Positions 26,061 through 36,629 of a stretch of DNA of 64,000 bases are shown here, one piece after another. The DNA lies in the NCBI RefSeq assembly GCF_020511115.1, contig NZ_JAJAVH010000014.1:62001-126000 (forward strand), written 5' to 3'. A program made the position numbers and the translations under genes. The notes beneath the pieces are model-generated. The model worked only from the letters and a program-made list of their open reading frames with translations. It was not told where the DNA came from and ran no database searches. Position 1 is the first letter of the stretch, and every line of letters starts with the position of its first letter. Source of the DNA: Luteimonas panaciterrae (GTDB lineage: Bacteria > Pseudomonadota > Gammaproteobacteria > Xanthomonadales > Xanthomonadaceae).

Positions 26061-28255
26061 GGCCGGCGCGCGTCCACCACGCAGCGGAACCCGACGCAAC
26101 CGGAACGATCCTTGCACGGCGCCATCAGCAGATACTTGCCGTGCTGGTCGAGCCGATAGGCTTGCGGGAAATACCAGTGCGAGGTCTGCGGCTGATAGGC
26201 ACTGCCGCCGCGCAGCACGGCGGCGCGCGTGTGTTCGTCGACGTATTCGTCGGTCCATTGCCAGACGTTGCCGACCAGATCCAGCACGCCGAACGGACTG
26301 GCGCCTTGCGGATGCGCATCGACGTCGTCGGGAGCGATCAGTTCGCGCCCGCGATTGACCTGGGGCACCGCATCGTCACGCCAATCGTTACCCCAGGGAT
26401 ACAGTCGCCCACCCGTGCCTTGCGCCGCGTACTGCCATTCCCATTCGCGCGGCAGGCGTTTGCCGGCCCACTGCGCGTAGGCGCGCGCGTCCTCGAGCGA
26501 AACCCAGATCACGGGCTTGTTCCCGTGTCCCGCCTGCGGCGCGCCATCGCGCCAATGACGCAGGAAGTTGTGCGCATCGCGTGGCCGATAACCGCTGGCA
26601 TCGAGGAATTCTTTGAACTGCGCGTTGGTCACCGGCGTGCGATCGATGAAGAACGGTTCCATCCGCATGCGCCGGCGATGGCCGCGCCGCGGGCTGTCCT
26701 CCCAGGGATATTGCACGTCCGTGCCTTCCCAGGTCTGGCCTTCGATCTCGATTCCACCAACGACGAAATCGAAATCACCTTCTGGAATCTCGACCATGCC
26801 GGACGGAGCCGCATCCACCGGGGCGGTGGGCTCGATCGGCACCAACCGCTGCGGCAACGAACGCCAGACGTTGGAAAACGATTGGAGCGGCGTCGCGGCG
26901 CGTTCGCGCATGCCTGCCAGAAATGCTTCCAACCCATCGACGTCGACATCGCCCGCCAATGCCAACACAGCGCCGAATCCACGCCCTTCGAGCGCAAAAT
27001 CGAACACCGCATATCCCTCATCGAGACGCGGCTGCAACGCGGCGCCGTTCCATGCATCGAAATAGCGCGCCCCCTCGTCATGCGGTATCGCGATCTGTTC
27101 GCCACCGACCGTGTACTCGTTGCGATTGACCAGAGTCCACAGCGTCATGCCGGCACCGGGAAAACGGCTCGCGAACACACCGGCCTGCAGGGTCGGCTCG
27201 TAAGGTCGCCACTCCGTGCTCACCATCAGCGCCGCGAACTTGCGCTCGATGGCGGCGATGCGGCGCAATGCTTCGGCATCGCGCGGCGTGAGCTGGTTCC
27301 AGATGCCCCAGATGTTTTCCCAGGCGTTGTAGCCGACGCCGTTGAAGAAGATGTACTGGAGATCGTTCGTTCGGTCGCGCCCCCAGCGGTTCTCATAGTT
27401 GATCATGTGGCGCGGTTCCAGCCACTTGAACTTGGCGACCGAAGGCACGACGTCGGCGGGCACTTTCTTGCCCCAGCTCTGCACGTTCCAGATCAGCTGC
27501 TCTTCCGCGCTGATCGTCGATTCCGGCTGCAACACCACGGGATGCCCCAACGCATCGCAGGCATCGAAGAACGCGCGCGGAACGCCGTTGTAGGTGTCAC
27601 CATTGACGCCATCGGCACCCACCGCCGCGACCAGGTCGGCGATGCTCTGCCAATCGTTCTTCTCGGGCGGACGCGTGCCGTTGTCCCAAGGCATCGTGGG
27701 CAGGAACACGCGGACGCCGCGCTGGTGGAAGTCCTCGACGGCGCCGCGCAGACCTTCGACTCCACCGGGCAGATCATGGGCCAGATCGGTCTTGTTGCGA
27801 TCATCGATACCGATGTTCGGATAGACGAACCAGATCAGCACGCTGTCGATGCCGCCGAAGCGCTGCTCGAGATCGTCGAGATAGCGGTCGACCGTGTACT
27901 TTCCCGCCACCGGATCATAGAAGTAACGATCCTCGACCATCATCTGCGCATGCACGAAATTGCGCTGCGCCCATTGCAGCTCCGGGCGACGATAGTTGGC
28001 ATCGTCGTAGCCGATCCGGGTCAGGTGTTCGCGGCGCCAGTCGATCAGCTCCGCGATCCAGTCGTCCGCGGTGCTGTTGACGTCGATCTTCCAGTGTCCG
28101 ATCTCCGCGAACGGCCAGCCCGGCGCCTTGCCAGGCAGCGGCAGGTAACGGCCCGTCGTGACGTGCGAGAACTTGTACTCCGTCTTCACCTTGCGTCGCG
28201 GCGTCTCGGGCGATGTCGTCTTCAGTGCGTCGGGGGAGTCGGAGTCGCTGCTCAT
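26057..28255 (-). CDS. Glycosidase-like domain fused to an FGE/SUMF1-like domain
   Basis: The 732-residue protein has two parts. Residues about 55-400 look like a TIM-barrel carbohydrate-active domain ([14 protein letters not shown] near 180-193, [12 protein letters not shown] at 213-224, then QPES and [10 protein letters not shown]), followed by a beta domain to about 450. Residues 485-730 are a formylglycine-generating-enzyme (SUMF1) fold: [65 protein letters not shown] and LRGGSAY...GFRCV. The copper-binding cysteines of true FGE are not present ([15 protein letters not shown] replaces the Cys-containing segment), so sulfatase activation is unlikely; the fold may bind sugar or have another oxidative role. 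No signal peptide. It overlaps ribokinase upstream and GH127 downstream by four bases each. Confidence 0.85.
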   Translation of the reverse strand: MSSDSDSPDALKTTSPETPRRKVKTEYKFSHVTTGRYLPLPGKAPGWPFAEIGHWKIDVNSTADDWIAELIDWRREHLTRIGYDDANYRRPELQWAQRNFVHAQMMVEDRYFYDPVAGKYTVDRYLDDLEQRFGGIDSVLIWFVYPNIGIDDRNKTDLAHDLPGGVEGLRGAVEDFHQRGVRVFLPTMPWDNGTRPPEKNDWQSIADLVAAVGADGVNGDTYNGVPRAFFDACDALGHPVVLQPESTISAEEQLIWNVQSWGKKVPADVVPSVAKFKWLEPRHMINYENRWGRDRTNDLQYIFFNGVGYNAWENIWGIWNQLTPRDAEALRRIAAIERKFAALMVSTEWRPYEPTLQAGVFASRFPGAGMTLWTLVNRNEYTVGGEQIAIPHDEGARYFDAWNGAALQPRLDEGYAVFDFALEGRGFGAVLALAGDVDVDGLEAFLAGMRERAATPLQSFSNVWRSLPQRLVPIEPTAPVDAAPSGMVEIPEGDFDFVVGGIEIEGQTWEGTDVQYPWEDSPRRGHRRRMRMEPFFIDRTPVTNAQFKEFLDASGYRPRDAHNFLRHWRDGAPQAGHGNKPVIWVSLEDARAYAQWAGKRLPREWEWQYAAQGTGGRLYPWGNDWRDDAVPQVNRGRELIAPDDVDAHPQGASPFGVLDLVGNVWQWTDEYVDEHTRAAVLRGGSAYQPQTSHWYFPQAYRLDQHGKYLLMAPCKDRSGCVGFRCVVDARRP

Positions 28256-29241
28256 GTCAGGGATGCAATGCGTGGTGGAGAGAAGTGTCGCGCAAGACCG
28301 CAGTAGGTGGCGAGCGCATCGTACGCGGCTTCCGGTTCGGGCGTGGCCGAGATCAGCAAGGCTTCGACCTCTTCCTGCGTCGGGATACTGGTTTGCGCGC
28401 CCATCCGGGTGCAGGCCAATGCCGAGGCGGCGCAAGCGCGGCGCATGGCATCGTCGAGCGTCCCGCCCCGAGCGAGCGATGCGACAAGCGTTCCGCAGAA
28501 CGTATCGCCGGCCGCCGTGGTGTCCATCGGATCGATGCGGAAGCCGGGCTGCAGGCGAATCCCGCCATCCGCATAAGCGCAACAACCTCGCGCGCCCAGC
28601 GTGACGATCACGCATGGCACGCCGGTCGCGACGAGCGCGGCGGCGATGTCGCCCTTGATGCCGGTGACTGTCGCCAGCTCGCCCTCGTTGACGATCAACA
28701 CATCGATCACGGCCAATAGAGATTCGGGCAATTCGCGCGCCGGCGCGGCATTCAACGCCACGCGAACGTTCGCGGCCTTCGCGGCGCGCGCCCAGTCCAC
28801 GACCGTGTCCAGCGGTGTTTCCAATTGCAGCAACAGTGTGTCGATGCCCGCGAGATCCGGCAGATGCTCTGGCCTCAACGCGGCATTGGCGCCAGGAGCG
28901 ACGATGATCGCGTTCTCCGCATCGTCGGACAGGCAGATGAAGGCCGTTCCGGTGGCGCGATCCTCGCGGCGAACGATTTCAAGCTGCACACCGGCGTCCC
29001 GTAGCGATGTTTCGATCGGCACGGCGAACGCATCGGCGCCGAGTGCGAGCAGCATGCGTGTGCGCGCACCACCCGCGCGTGCGCTCGCGACAGCCTGATT
29101 CGCGCCTTTCCCGCCGGGGAACGTGGCGAAATCGCGCCCGAGCACAGTTTCCCCGGGTGCAGGCACGTGCGATGCACGCACCACGAAATCCAGATTCGCC
29201 GATCCCGCCACCAGAATCGCTCCACTTGCAGCCACCATCAT
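28252..29241 (-). CDS. Ribokinase-like PfkB sugar kinase
   Basis: The 329-residue kinase would phosphorylate a pentose or related sugar. PfkB signatures are [20 protein letters not shown] and [17 protein letters not shown] near the N terminus, VNEGE (residues about 192-196) for magnesium, and the catalytic-base motif [13 protein letters not shown] (about residue 245). These match ribokinase more closely than fructokinase. Its ATG overlaps the serine hydrolase stop and its stop overlaps the next ATG, placing it in the middle of a translationally coupled operon. Together with GH127 it suggests that a released pentose is phosphorylated in the cytosol. The final 30 residues after [12 protein letters not shown] are unusual and unassigned. 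Confidence 0.93.
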   Translation of the reverse strand: MMVAASGAILVAGSANLDFVVRASHVPAPGETVLGRDFATFPGGKGANQAVASARAGGARTRMLLALGADAFAVPIETSLRDAGVQLEIVRREDRATGTAFICLSDDAENAIIVAPGANAALRPEHLPDLAGIDTLLLQLETPLDTVVDWARAAKAANVRVALNAAPARELPESLLAVIDVLIVNEGELATVTGIKGDIAAALVATGVPCVIVTLGARGCCAYADGGIRLQPGFRIDPMDTTAAGDTFCGTLVASLARGGTLDDAMRRACAASALACTRMGAQTSIPTQEEVEALLISATPEPEAAYDALATYCGLARHFSPPRIASLT

Positions 29242-30542
29242 CGCTCCAGGCTTTCGTAGACCAGGCGATAGAAATCGCGGCTGATTCTCGGCAGATCGTG
29301 AACACCCTCGCGCGGAAGATGCTGCAGCATCAGGATCGCCACCAGATGTTCCCGCGGATTGATCATGTAGGTCGTGGATGCGGCGCCGGACCAGCCGAAC
29401 TGCCCCATCGCCCCACCTTGTTCGCGCTTGCCGGGGTCGGTCACGACGTAGCCACCGAAGCCGAAACCTTCGCCCGCACTGAACTGCGTGACCGGCGGAT
29501 CGAGCATGGTGAGCTGGTTGCGCAGCATCGACGCGACCGTTTCGCGCTTCAGGATGCGGACATCGTCCAGCGTGCCGCCATCGAGCAGCATCTGGCAGAA
29601 GCGCGCGTAGTCGGCCGCCGTCGAATACAAGCCACCGGCGCCGCTGGGATAGGCATTCAAGGGAGCTCCTGGCTCCACCGCGCTGGGACTGGTATCCAGT
29701 ACCAAGCGACCATCCCGCCCCATCGTGGTGAGATCGATGACGCGCTTGCGCTTTTCCGCAGGCACGTTGAAACCCGTATCGCGCATGCGCAACGGATCCA
29801 GGATGTGCTTGCGCAGATAGACCTCGTAAGGCTCCTTGCTCACCACCTCGACCAGACGCGCCAACACTTCCAGCGCCGCGCCGTCATAGCCGAAACGCGT
29901 ACCGGGCTGCGCTGCCAAAGGCGCACGGCTCAGGCGTTCGACGAAACCGCGCAGATCCTTGGCGCCATGCGGATCGATGCGCTCCAGCGCTTTCACCGCC
30001 TCCTCATCACCATCGAGGCCGGCTGGGAATCCCGCGGTGTGGGTGAGCAATTCGCGGATCGTGATCTGGCTACGCGCCGACGCCAGCTTCGGTGCATCGG
30101 CCGTGCCACCGATCATCACCTGCGGTTTGGACAATTCCGGCAGGTACCGCGCGACCGGATCATCAACTTCGAGCTTTCCCGCTTCCGCCAATTGCAGGAC
30201 GGCGACCGATGTCACCGTCTTGGTCATCGAATAGATGCGGAAGATCGCATCGCGCGGGAGAATCTCGCGGCGCGCGAGGTCGCGGTGGCCGTAGGCCCGC
30301 CAGTCGACGATATGGCCATCGCGCGCGATCAGAACGACACCGCCGAGATAACCTTGCTGATCCGTCGCTTTCCGCAGGAAGCGCTCAAGCCTCTGCAATC
30401 GTCGCGGGGAAAATCCTTCCGATGCGGGCGTGGCAAGGGGCAGCGGTGAACGCACCGCCGCCCCTTCGGTGGCTGCCTGCTTGCCGAACGCCTGCGTCCC
30501 GGCAAGCGCCAGTCCGCAAGACAGTAAAACGAACCAGCGCAT
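29238..30542 (-). CDS. Secreted serine hydrolase of the beta-lactamase/class C esterase family
   Basis: The 434-residue protein carries a signal peptide ([20 protein letters not shown]) and the PF00144 fold. The nucleophile motif SxxK is YSMTKTV, about residue 105. The second motif, usually YxN, appears as GYDGAALEV, and the third segment reads [15 protein letters not shown]. Such proteins are mostly esterases, D-aminopeptidases or transpeptidase-like enzymes, not true beta-lactamases. In this operon an esterase that removes acyl groups from a glycan before or during uptake would fit, but no substrate is known. The ATG at 30542 is chosen because the signal peptide starts there; it lies 26 bases after the receptor stop. 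Confidence 0.88.
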   Translation of the reverse strand: MRWFVLLSCGLALAGTQAFGKQAATEGAAVRSPLPLATPASEGFSPRRLQRLERFLRKATDQQGYLGGVVLIARDGHIVDWRAYGHRDLARREILPRDAIFRIYSMTKTVTSVAVLQLAEAGKLEVDDPVARYLPELSKPQVMIGGTADAPKLASARSQITIRELLTHTAGFPAGLDGDEEAVKALERIDPHGAKDLRGFVERLSRAPLAAQPGTRFGYDGAALEVLARLVEVVSKEPYEVYLRKHILDPLRMRDTGFNVPAEKRKRVIDLTTMGRDGRLVLDTSPSAVEPGAPLNAYPSGAGGLYSTAADYARFCQMLLDGGTLDDVRILKRETVASMLRNQLTMLDPPVTQFSAGEGFGFGGYVVTDPGKREQGGAMGQFGWSGAASTTYMINPREHLVAILMLQHLPREGVHDLPRISRDFYRLVYESLER

Positions 30543-30568
30543 GCCCGTACAGTACTGCGATCGCGCTC

Positions 30569-32878
30569 CTACCACGTGAACTCATGCGTGAACGAGATCA
30601 TCCGCCCGCGTCCCGCCCAGTAGTTGCGGAAGCCCGGCACCTGCGACCAGCTCAGGATGTATTGCTTGTCGGTCAGGTTTTCGACACCCAGCGAGAAGCG
30701 GCCATATTTGTCGGTTTTGTAGTTCACGCCGAGGTCGAGCAGCGTGTAGCCCTTGGTGTGTTCCTCGTAGGTGAACTCTCTTCCATCGTATTCGCGCACG
30801 TCGCTGCCGGACAGGTCGCGCGAGAGCAACGTGGTCGACCCCAAGGTGATGTCGCCCTTCGGCGAGAACTTCCAGCGCACCGTCAGGCCGATCTTGTCGG
30901 GGTTGACGTCCAACGCGCCCATCGGCTTGTTCAAGCCACCCGCGGACCAGCGCCCGGCCGGATCCTCGGTCCAGAACGCGGTCTTGCCACGGATACGCGA
31001 ATACAACGCGCTCACCTTCCACGCATCGTTGATGTTCCAGTCGCCGGACATCTCGATACCCTTGATACGCGTCGGCGCGCGGAAGAGCACATAGTCGTTC
31101 GTGGCCGGATCGATCGCGAAGGATGTGCCGTAATCGGAGCGGGAATCGTAGTACGAAGCGCTGAACGAAGCCTTCTCGCCGACCCAGTTCACGCCATACT
31201 CGCGGTTGTTCACCACCACGGCTTTCAGCTCACGGAACGTGGAGTCCACCGAGGCTTTGGGACAATCCGGCTCGACCTCGTACGGCGCTCCGGGACAGGA
31301 GACGTTGCGCAGCGGGATGCCGACATTCGGCAAACCGAAGCCCTCGCCATAGGCCGTGAATACCGACCATTGCCCGTTGATGCGCCAGATGGCGCCGAGA
31401 TTGCGCAGCGTCTCCGTATACGTGAGCTTGCCGCCGGTAACCTCGCGGCGACCGCGATACCAGGTGGTGGTGTAGTCGTCGACCTCCAGCTCGCCGTCCT
31501 CGCGGCGAAGCCCGCCACTGATCGTGAACGGACCGATGTCGTAACTCAGCTGCGCATACGGCGCCACGCTGGTGTACTTCATCGGCGGCACCCAGGTGCG
31601 ATCGGTGAGCGCAAGACGCTGCTCCGCTTCGTCGCGCACCCAGTCGATGCCGGTGCGCAGCTCCAACCCTTCCACGTTGAATAGCGAGGAACGCACCCAG
31701 GCGGTTCGCAGGCCGACTTTCTTCGTATCGATCTCCGATTGATCCCAGATCAGCCCGTCCGGCCCGTTGGGTGGAATCAGCGGGTCCTGACGATCCTCGC
31801 CATTCTCCGGCGGATAGCGCATCGCCTGATCGGCCCAATAGGCGTTGGCGCTGAACGTGCCGCCGAAGACATCGCCGTCGGTGTACATCAGGTTGAACTG
31901 TTCGAAGTCGTTGAACTCGGCCTTGCTGCCGAAGATGTGGCCGCGCTCGGAGGTATTGGGTTTCGGATTCGGGCAATCCACCGGATCGTAATACCGGCAG
32001 CCGTCCACCTGGATGTAGTCGCCGTTGCCTTCGATCTTGAAGTGGCTGTAGGTCGCCTGCAGGCGCTTCTCGCCGTTTTCGCCGAAATTGAAGCCACCTT
32101 TGAGGAACAGGTTCTTGGCCACCGAATCGTTGACAGAACCGCTGGTGTTCATGCCCAGACGGCGACCATCGGCGTCGTAGCCCATGCCGCGATCGATGAC
32201 CGACATGCCGACCACGAGATCGTAGTTGTCCTGCTTGCGCATGAAGTTCAGGCCGACCTTCCAGCCTTCGCTGTCGTCGGCGAACTGGGTGGAATAACGC
32301 GTCAGCAAACGGAATTCGTTGCCTTCCTTGGTCGGTACCGCGGAAATGTAGTTGATGATACCGCCGGCCGCGCCGATGCCTTCCGACGCCGACGGACCAT
32401 TGATCACTTCGACGCGATCGACGATGCCCATGTCGGTGAAGGTCGCATTGCGGCTGCCGTCGCGCAGCGGCGATCCCTGCGGCACACCGTCGAACAAGCG
32501 CAGCGCGACGCGGCCGCGCAAAGTTTCGCCGGCATTGCTCATCGCCTGCGAGGCTTCCGCGTAACCCGGCACGGTGCGCGCCAGCACCGCGGTCGCGTCT
32601 TCCGTGACCAGCAGCGTGTGCTTGATCTCTTCCTTCGACACCAGCGTGATCGCGCCGGGAATCTTGTCCACCGCCTTCGGTGTGCGCGTGCCGGTCACGA
32701 CCACCTTGTCGAGATCGGTCGCTCCCTGCGCCGGGTTCGTGCCGTTCGCAGGCGCCTTCTCCTCCTGCGCATTGGCGTCGGGCGGAGTACTTTGAGCGTT
32801 CTCCTGTGCACGGGCGTTCTCGACAGGAACGCCTGCGAACAGGAGGCAGGCGATCGCTGCGGAAAGCGGCTTGATCAT
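30569..32878 (-). CDS. TonB-dependent receptor heading the glycan operon
   Basis: The 769-residue receptor has a signal peptide (MIKPLSAAIACLLFAGVPVENARA), a short low-complexity linker and a TonB box/plug region (LDKVVVTGTRTPKAVDKIPGAITLVSKEEI through about residue 175), then a barrel ending SFTHEFTW with a terminal aromatic residue. The ATG at 32878 starts the signal peptide; upstream frame sequence is not homologous. In overall shape it resembles CirA/FepA-like siderophore receptors as much as sugar receptors, so iron-complex uptake cannot be excluded. It is the first gene of a set with the serine hydrolase, ribokinase, fusion protein and GH127 (only 26 bases to the next start), which favours a carbohydrate ligand. 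Confidence 0.92.
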   Translation of the reverse strand: MIKPLSAAIACLLFAGVPVENARAQENAQSTPPDANAQEEKAPANGTNPAQGATDLDKVVVTGTRTPKAVDKIPGAITLVSKEEIKHTLLVTEDATAVLARTVPGYAEASQAMSNAGETLRGRVALRLFDGVPQGSPLRDGSRNATFTDMGIVDRVEVINGPSASEGIGAAGGIINYISAVPTKEGNEFRLLTRYSTQFADDSEGWKVGLNFMRKQDNYDLVVGMSVIDRGMGYDADGRRLGMNTSGSVNDSVAKNLFLKGGFNFGENGEKRLQATYSHFKIEGNGDYIQVDGCRYYDPVDCPNPKPNTSERGHIFGSKAEFNDFEQFNLMYTDGDVFGGTFSANAYWADQAMRYPPENGEDRQDPLIPPNGPDGLIWDQSEIDTKKVGLRTAWVRSSLFNVEGLELRTGIDWVRDEAEQRLALTDRTWVPPMKYTSVAPYAQLSYDIGPFTISGGLRREDGELEVDDYTTTWYRGRREVTGGKLTYTETLRNLGAIWRINGQWSVFTAYGEGFGLPNVGIPLRNVSCPGAPYEVEPDCPKASVDSTFRELKAVVVNNREYGVNWVGEKASFSASYYDSRSDYGTSFAIDPATNDYVLFRAPTRIKGIEMSGDWNINDAWKVSALYSRIRGKTAFWTEDPAGRWSAGGLNKPMGALDVNPDKIGLTVRWKFSPKGDITLGSTTLLSRDLSGSDVREYDGREFTYEEHTKGYTLLDLGVNYKTDKYGRFSLGVENLTDKQYILSWSQVPGFRNYWAGRGRMISFTHEFTW

Positions 32879-33168
32879 CGTCGTGTCTCTCGAAGTTCCG
32901 GTGGCTGCGGGAGCACGACAACACCACGTGCTCATTCGGCATTGATGCGACACAACGCGTCACACCTGTACCGACGGCAGCCTATGCGCTTCGCTCGATA
33001 TGTGAAATCCGCGTGAACTATGTTCAGAGGCTAGTTTTTGTTGCTTACGCCGATAGGAAATCTTTGTTGCGACGCAACAACGCGCAGGTCCCTCTGCAAG
33101 AGCCCGCACTTCCATGTGCGGACTTTCCAATGCTCACTCCGTTTAGCATCGCCCCGTCGGTGAAAAAC

Positions 33169-34095
33169 TCACTGCATTGTCTTGCGACTTTCTTCGAGCA
33201 GCACGTTGACGAGACGGATACGCACGCTGGAACGCGACCAGACGATACCGATGCGCCGTGGTTCTCCCGCATCGGGCAAGGGCAATCGCACAAGGCGCAA
33301 TCCTTCCGGCCAGGGCCGTGCCCAGTCGGGCACCAGCGAAACGCCCAGCCCGCGATCGACCATCACTGCGATGGCATTGAGTCCATTGAGCTCGAAACGC
33401 TCACGCGGAACGATGCCGGCGCGGCGCAGATAGTCGTCGGCCAATCGTCCGCCCCACTGGTTGCGGTCGTAGCGGATCAGCGGTTCGTTGGCGAGCAGTT
33501 CGTGCGGATCGCGTCCCGCCATCGATTGCGGCGCGATCACCACCAGCGGTTCCTCGCGCAGCAACTGCCAGTCGCAGGTCTTGGGCAGGGTGAACGGCGC
33601 CTGCAGCACCAATGCCGCATCGAGTTCTCCGGTTTCCACCGCGCGATACAGCTCGGCGGAATATCCCGGACGGATGAAGACGTTGATCTCCGGGAACTGC
33701 TCCACCATCCGTGCCAGGATGTCCGGCAGCATCCCCGCGAGCGCGGTCGGGCATGCGCCCAGGTGCAGCTCGCCGGACACGGCGCTGTCGTTGGCGATGC
33801 TGCGCAGATCGGCGACGCCACGCAGCAGTTCGCGCGCGCGCTGCAGGATGCGAGCGCCCTCCTCGGTCATGCTCACGGTGCGGCCGACGCGCGCGATCAG
33901 GCTGGTGCCGAGTTCGCGCTCCACCGTGCGGATCTGCTGTGCCACCGCCGCGGGCGTGATGTTGAGCACGCGCGCCGCCGCCGCCATCGATCCCTGTTCG
34001 ACCACGGTGACGAAAGTATTGAGGAACTGGGTTTCCACGTTGTCGATCCGGGCGGGATTGCAAAGACGTAATTGCAAGGAATATCCAGGCCGCAT
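33169..34095 (-). CDS. LysR-family transcriptional regulator
   Basis: The regulator has the LysR winged helix-turn-helix near its N terminus (FLNTFVTVVEQGSMAAAARVLNITPAAVAQQIRTVERELG) and a type 2 periplasmic-binding effector domain (GELHLGACPTALAGMLPDIL through GLGVSLVPDWA). The start is uncertain: ATG at 34095 has a GAAGG sequence five bases upstream and gives 308 residues; a GTG at 34038 would give METQFLNTF, the more usual LysR N terminus. It follows the symporter gene after 56 bases on the same strand, so it probably controls the symporter/lyase genes and itself. Effector unknown. Confidence 0.92.
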   Translation of the reverse strand: MRPGYSLQLRLCNPARIDNVETQFLNTFVTVVEQGSMAAAARVLNITPAAVAQQIRTVERELGTSLIARVGRTVSMTEEGARILQRARELLRGVADLRSIANDSAVSGELHLGACPTALAGMLPDILARMVEQFPEINVFIRPGYSAELYRAVETGELDAALVLQAPFTLPKTCDWQLLREEPLVVIAPQSMAGRDPHELLANEPLIRYDRNQWGGRLADDYLRRAGIVPRERFELNGLNAIAVMVDRGLGVSLVPDWARPWPEGLRLVRLPLPDAGEPRRIGIVWSRSSVRIRLVNVLLEESRKTMQ

Positions 34096-34151
34096 TGGCC
34101 TTCGGGACCGCTTGTCCACCGTCTCCGCCGATGCGGAAACGACGGCAGAGT

Positions 34152-36629
34152 TTACAGGCTTTCCGGCGCCTCTTTGTCCGCACCGGCGATGGCTGGCGCG
34201 GCTGGAGCGGCATCCTGGCGATAGATCGTCAGCCCGTGCAGAGAACGCGTCGGTGCCGGGAACAGCAGGCTCGCCAGATACCCGATCACGATGCAGAGCA
34301 GGATCGAGATCGCCAGGTAGAAGTACGGATGCACCAAATCGAACGACCACGCCACCAGGGTCAGGCAGATGCTGGAGCCGATCCCGATCGCCACGCCTGG
34401 CGAGTTCGCCCGACGCGTGAACATGCCCAGCGTGTAGGCGCCGGCGAATCCGCCGCCGAGCAGACCGGCCAGCTCGATCGACACATCGAACAGGGAATGG
34501 ATGTCGAAGCGCGACATCAGCAGCGCCACGCCGATGCCGACCAATCCCACCACCACGGTCATGATCTCGGCGAACAGCACACTTTGCTTCGGCGTCGGAT
34601 TTTTCGCGATCTTCTCGTAGAAATCCACGGAGATCAGCGTGGCGACACTGTTCATGATGCTCGACAGCGTCGCCATCGCCGCGGCGAAGATGCCGGCGAT
34701 GATGAGCCCCGTGACGCCGGTCGGTAGTTCCGCGGCGATGAACAGCGGGAATGTGGCATCGATCGGCAGCAAGGGATTCATGCGCTCCGGATGCGCCTTG
34801 TAGTAGACGAACAGCGCGGTGCCGATCATGTAGAACACGAAGCCGCCGGGAATCATGATCGCGGCGAAGGCCCAGATCGAGCGCCCGGCCTCCTTGTCGG
34901 ATTTCGTCGACAAGGTGCGCTGCATCAGCACCTGGTCCTTCGGGAAGGTCAGCACCACATCGAACAGCACGAGGAAGATGAAGCCCCACACTGTCGCCTT
35001 GGTGAGATCGAAGCCGAAATCGAGCAGGTGGAACTTGTTCTCGGCCATCGCCGTCGAGTAGAACTCGTCGAAGCCACCATGCAGTTTCCAGATGATGAAA
35101 CCGATGGCGAAGATCGCGCCGCCCATCTTGACGATGACCTGCACGACATCGGTCCAGATCACCGCCTTCATCCCGCCCATCGCGGTGTAGATGATGGTGA
35201 AGCCGCCCATCAGGATCACGCTCCACACCACGCTGATGCCGGTGATGGTGGCGATCGCCAGCGCAGGCAGGAACAGGATCACGCTGAGCCGGCTGCCGAT
35301 CTGCATCACGATGCACAGGGCGCTGGCGAGCATGCGGATCGCGGGATGAAAGCGCGTTTCCAGATACGAGAACACCGACATCAGGTTAAGACGCCGCAGG
35401 AGCGGGACGATCCAGACCGCGACGAACATCAGGCCCAGCACCGCGATCAGATTGTTCGTCAGATATTGCCAGTTGCTCTCGAACGATTTGGCCGGAATGG
35501 CGATGAAGCTGATCGAACTGGTGTTGGCCGCGTACAGGCTCACGCCCGCCGCCCAGAACGGGATGCTGCGCCCGCCGACGAAGAAGCTCGCCGTCGAATT
35601 GCGCTTCTCGCGCAGATAGAAGTACAACCCGATGCCGAGCATCGATGCCAGATAGATGGCGATCACCAGCCAGTCCTGCCATTTCAGCAATTGCCGGCTG
35701 GGCTGGATCTGGGCGTAGGCGAATTCGATGCGTCGCCCATCCGCCGCCGATCGTGCCCAGAAGACACCATCGCGCCAGGCGGCCGTCGCGATCGGATCGG
35801 TAGCGGTCGCGCCCGGCAATGCCGTCCAGGCGCCGGTGATGATCTGCAGCGTCATGGGAGTCGCCAGCGCATCGCTTCGCGCCGGATCACGCACCAGGTA
35901 AAGCACGTGCGCCTGACCGATCGCGCGCGCTGAACCCGCCACGATCGCGCCGGGAACCCGGCCCTGCTCCGTCCAGCCTTTTTCGCTTTCGCGCGTGGAC
36001 CAGCGCCACAGATGCTCGCCTCCGCCGGATGCATCCGCCACGGTGACGAACACGGCCGCCGTCTGCACCGCGAACGATGTCGCCACGCCCGAAGGCCATC
36101 CCGACAGACGCGTCCACTGCGGTTTTTCCGCTCCGATCGTGATCCGCAGCATCTGCGGCCGCGTACCTTCGTTGCCCACGACGTACAGCGTGTCGTCCTT
36201 CAAGGCGCCACGTGCGTTTTCCAGGGGAACAGGAAGCGGCGGCAAGGGTTGCAAGCTCACCCTATCGTTGGCGATGCCGATACGGGCGACACCGATCACC
36301 GCTCGCGATTCCGCTGCGGTGATCAGGGCATAACTCTGCGCTTCGTTACCGAAGAGACCGGCGATATTCGTGGAAGCAGCTCCGCTTTCCCAGCGAAGTC
36401 GCGACCATGCCGATCCATCCGGCGACAACCTCCAAACCGAATCGCGCAGGATCGCGAGCGCATGCCCATCCGCCTGCGCGACACCGATGATTGGCGCGTC
36501 TGCGTCGAGCACCGGAAGCGTTCCGCTCCGCATCGGCGCCAGGTTTTCCGCGAATGCCGGTATTGTCGCGAGCAACAGACACGCAGCCACGAATCCTCGA
36601 ATCATCCTGAAAAACATCATCTGCATCAT
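34152..36629 (-). CDS. Sodium:solute symporter with an N-terminal periplasmic beta-propeller-like domain
   Basis: The 825-residue protein is longer than ordinary SSS transporters by about 310 residues. After a signal peptide (IRGFVAACLLLATIPAFA) come repeated short beta-rich segments (VWRLSPDGSAWSRLRWESG, LWRWSTRESEKGW, and similar) that look like a Kelch/propeller domain, to about residue 310. The symporter follows, starting LLKWQDWLVIAIYLASMLGIGLYFYLREKRNSTASFFVGGR, with the conserved ITAMGGMKAVIWTDVVQ-like segment. Related fused proteins are known near sialic-acid genes, where the propeller may act on the sugar before transport. Here the downstream genes do not include sialic-acid catabolism. 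Its ATG overlaps the CitE-like gene stop by four bases. Confidence 0.9.
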   Translation of the reverse strand: MMQMMFFRMIRGFVAACLLLATIPAFAENLAPMRSGTLPVLDADAPIIGVAQADGHALAILRDSVWRLSPDGSAWSRLRWESGAASTNIAGLFGNEAQSYALITAAESRAVIGVARIGIANDRVSLQPLPPLPVPLENARGALKDDTLYVVGNEGTRPQMLRITIGAEKPQWTRLSGWPSGVATSFAVQTAAVFVTVADASGGGEHLWRWSTRESEKGWTEQGRVPGAIVAGSARAIGQAHVLYLVRDPARSDALATPMTLQIITGAWTALPGATATDPIATAAWRDGVFWARSAADGRRIEFAYAQIQPSRQLLKWQDWLVIAIYLASMLGIGLYFYLREKRNSTASFFVGGRSIPFWAAGVSLYAANTSSISFIAIPAKSFESNWQYLTNNLIAVLGLMFVAVWIVPLLRRLNLMSVFSYLETRFHPAIRMLASALCIVMQIGSRLSVILFLPALAIATITGISVVWSVILMGGFTIIYTAMGGMKAVIWTDVVQVIVKMGGAIFAIGFIIWKLHGGFDEFYSTAMAENKFHLLDFGFDLTKATVWGFIFLVLFDVVLTFPKDQVLMQRTLSTKSDKEAGRSIWAFAAIMIPGGFVFYMIGTALFVYYKAHPERMNPLLPIDATFPLFIAAELPTGVTGLIIAGIFAAAMATLSSIMNSVATLISVDFYEKIAKNPTPKQSVLFAEIMTVVVGLVGIGVALLMSRFDIHSLFDVSIELAGLLGGGFAGAYTLGMFTRRANSPGVAIGIGSSICLTLVAWSFDLVHPYFYLAISILLCIVIGYLASLLFPAPTRSLHGLTIYRQDAAPAAPAIAGADKEAPESL

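Noticed and set aside
29238-30542. Antibiotic-resistance beta-lactamase
   Set aside because: The SxxK motif is present but the other motifs fit esterase-type relatives, and the gene is embedded in a sugar operon.
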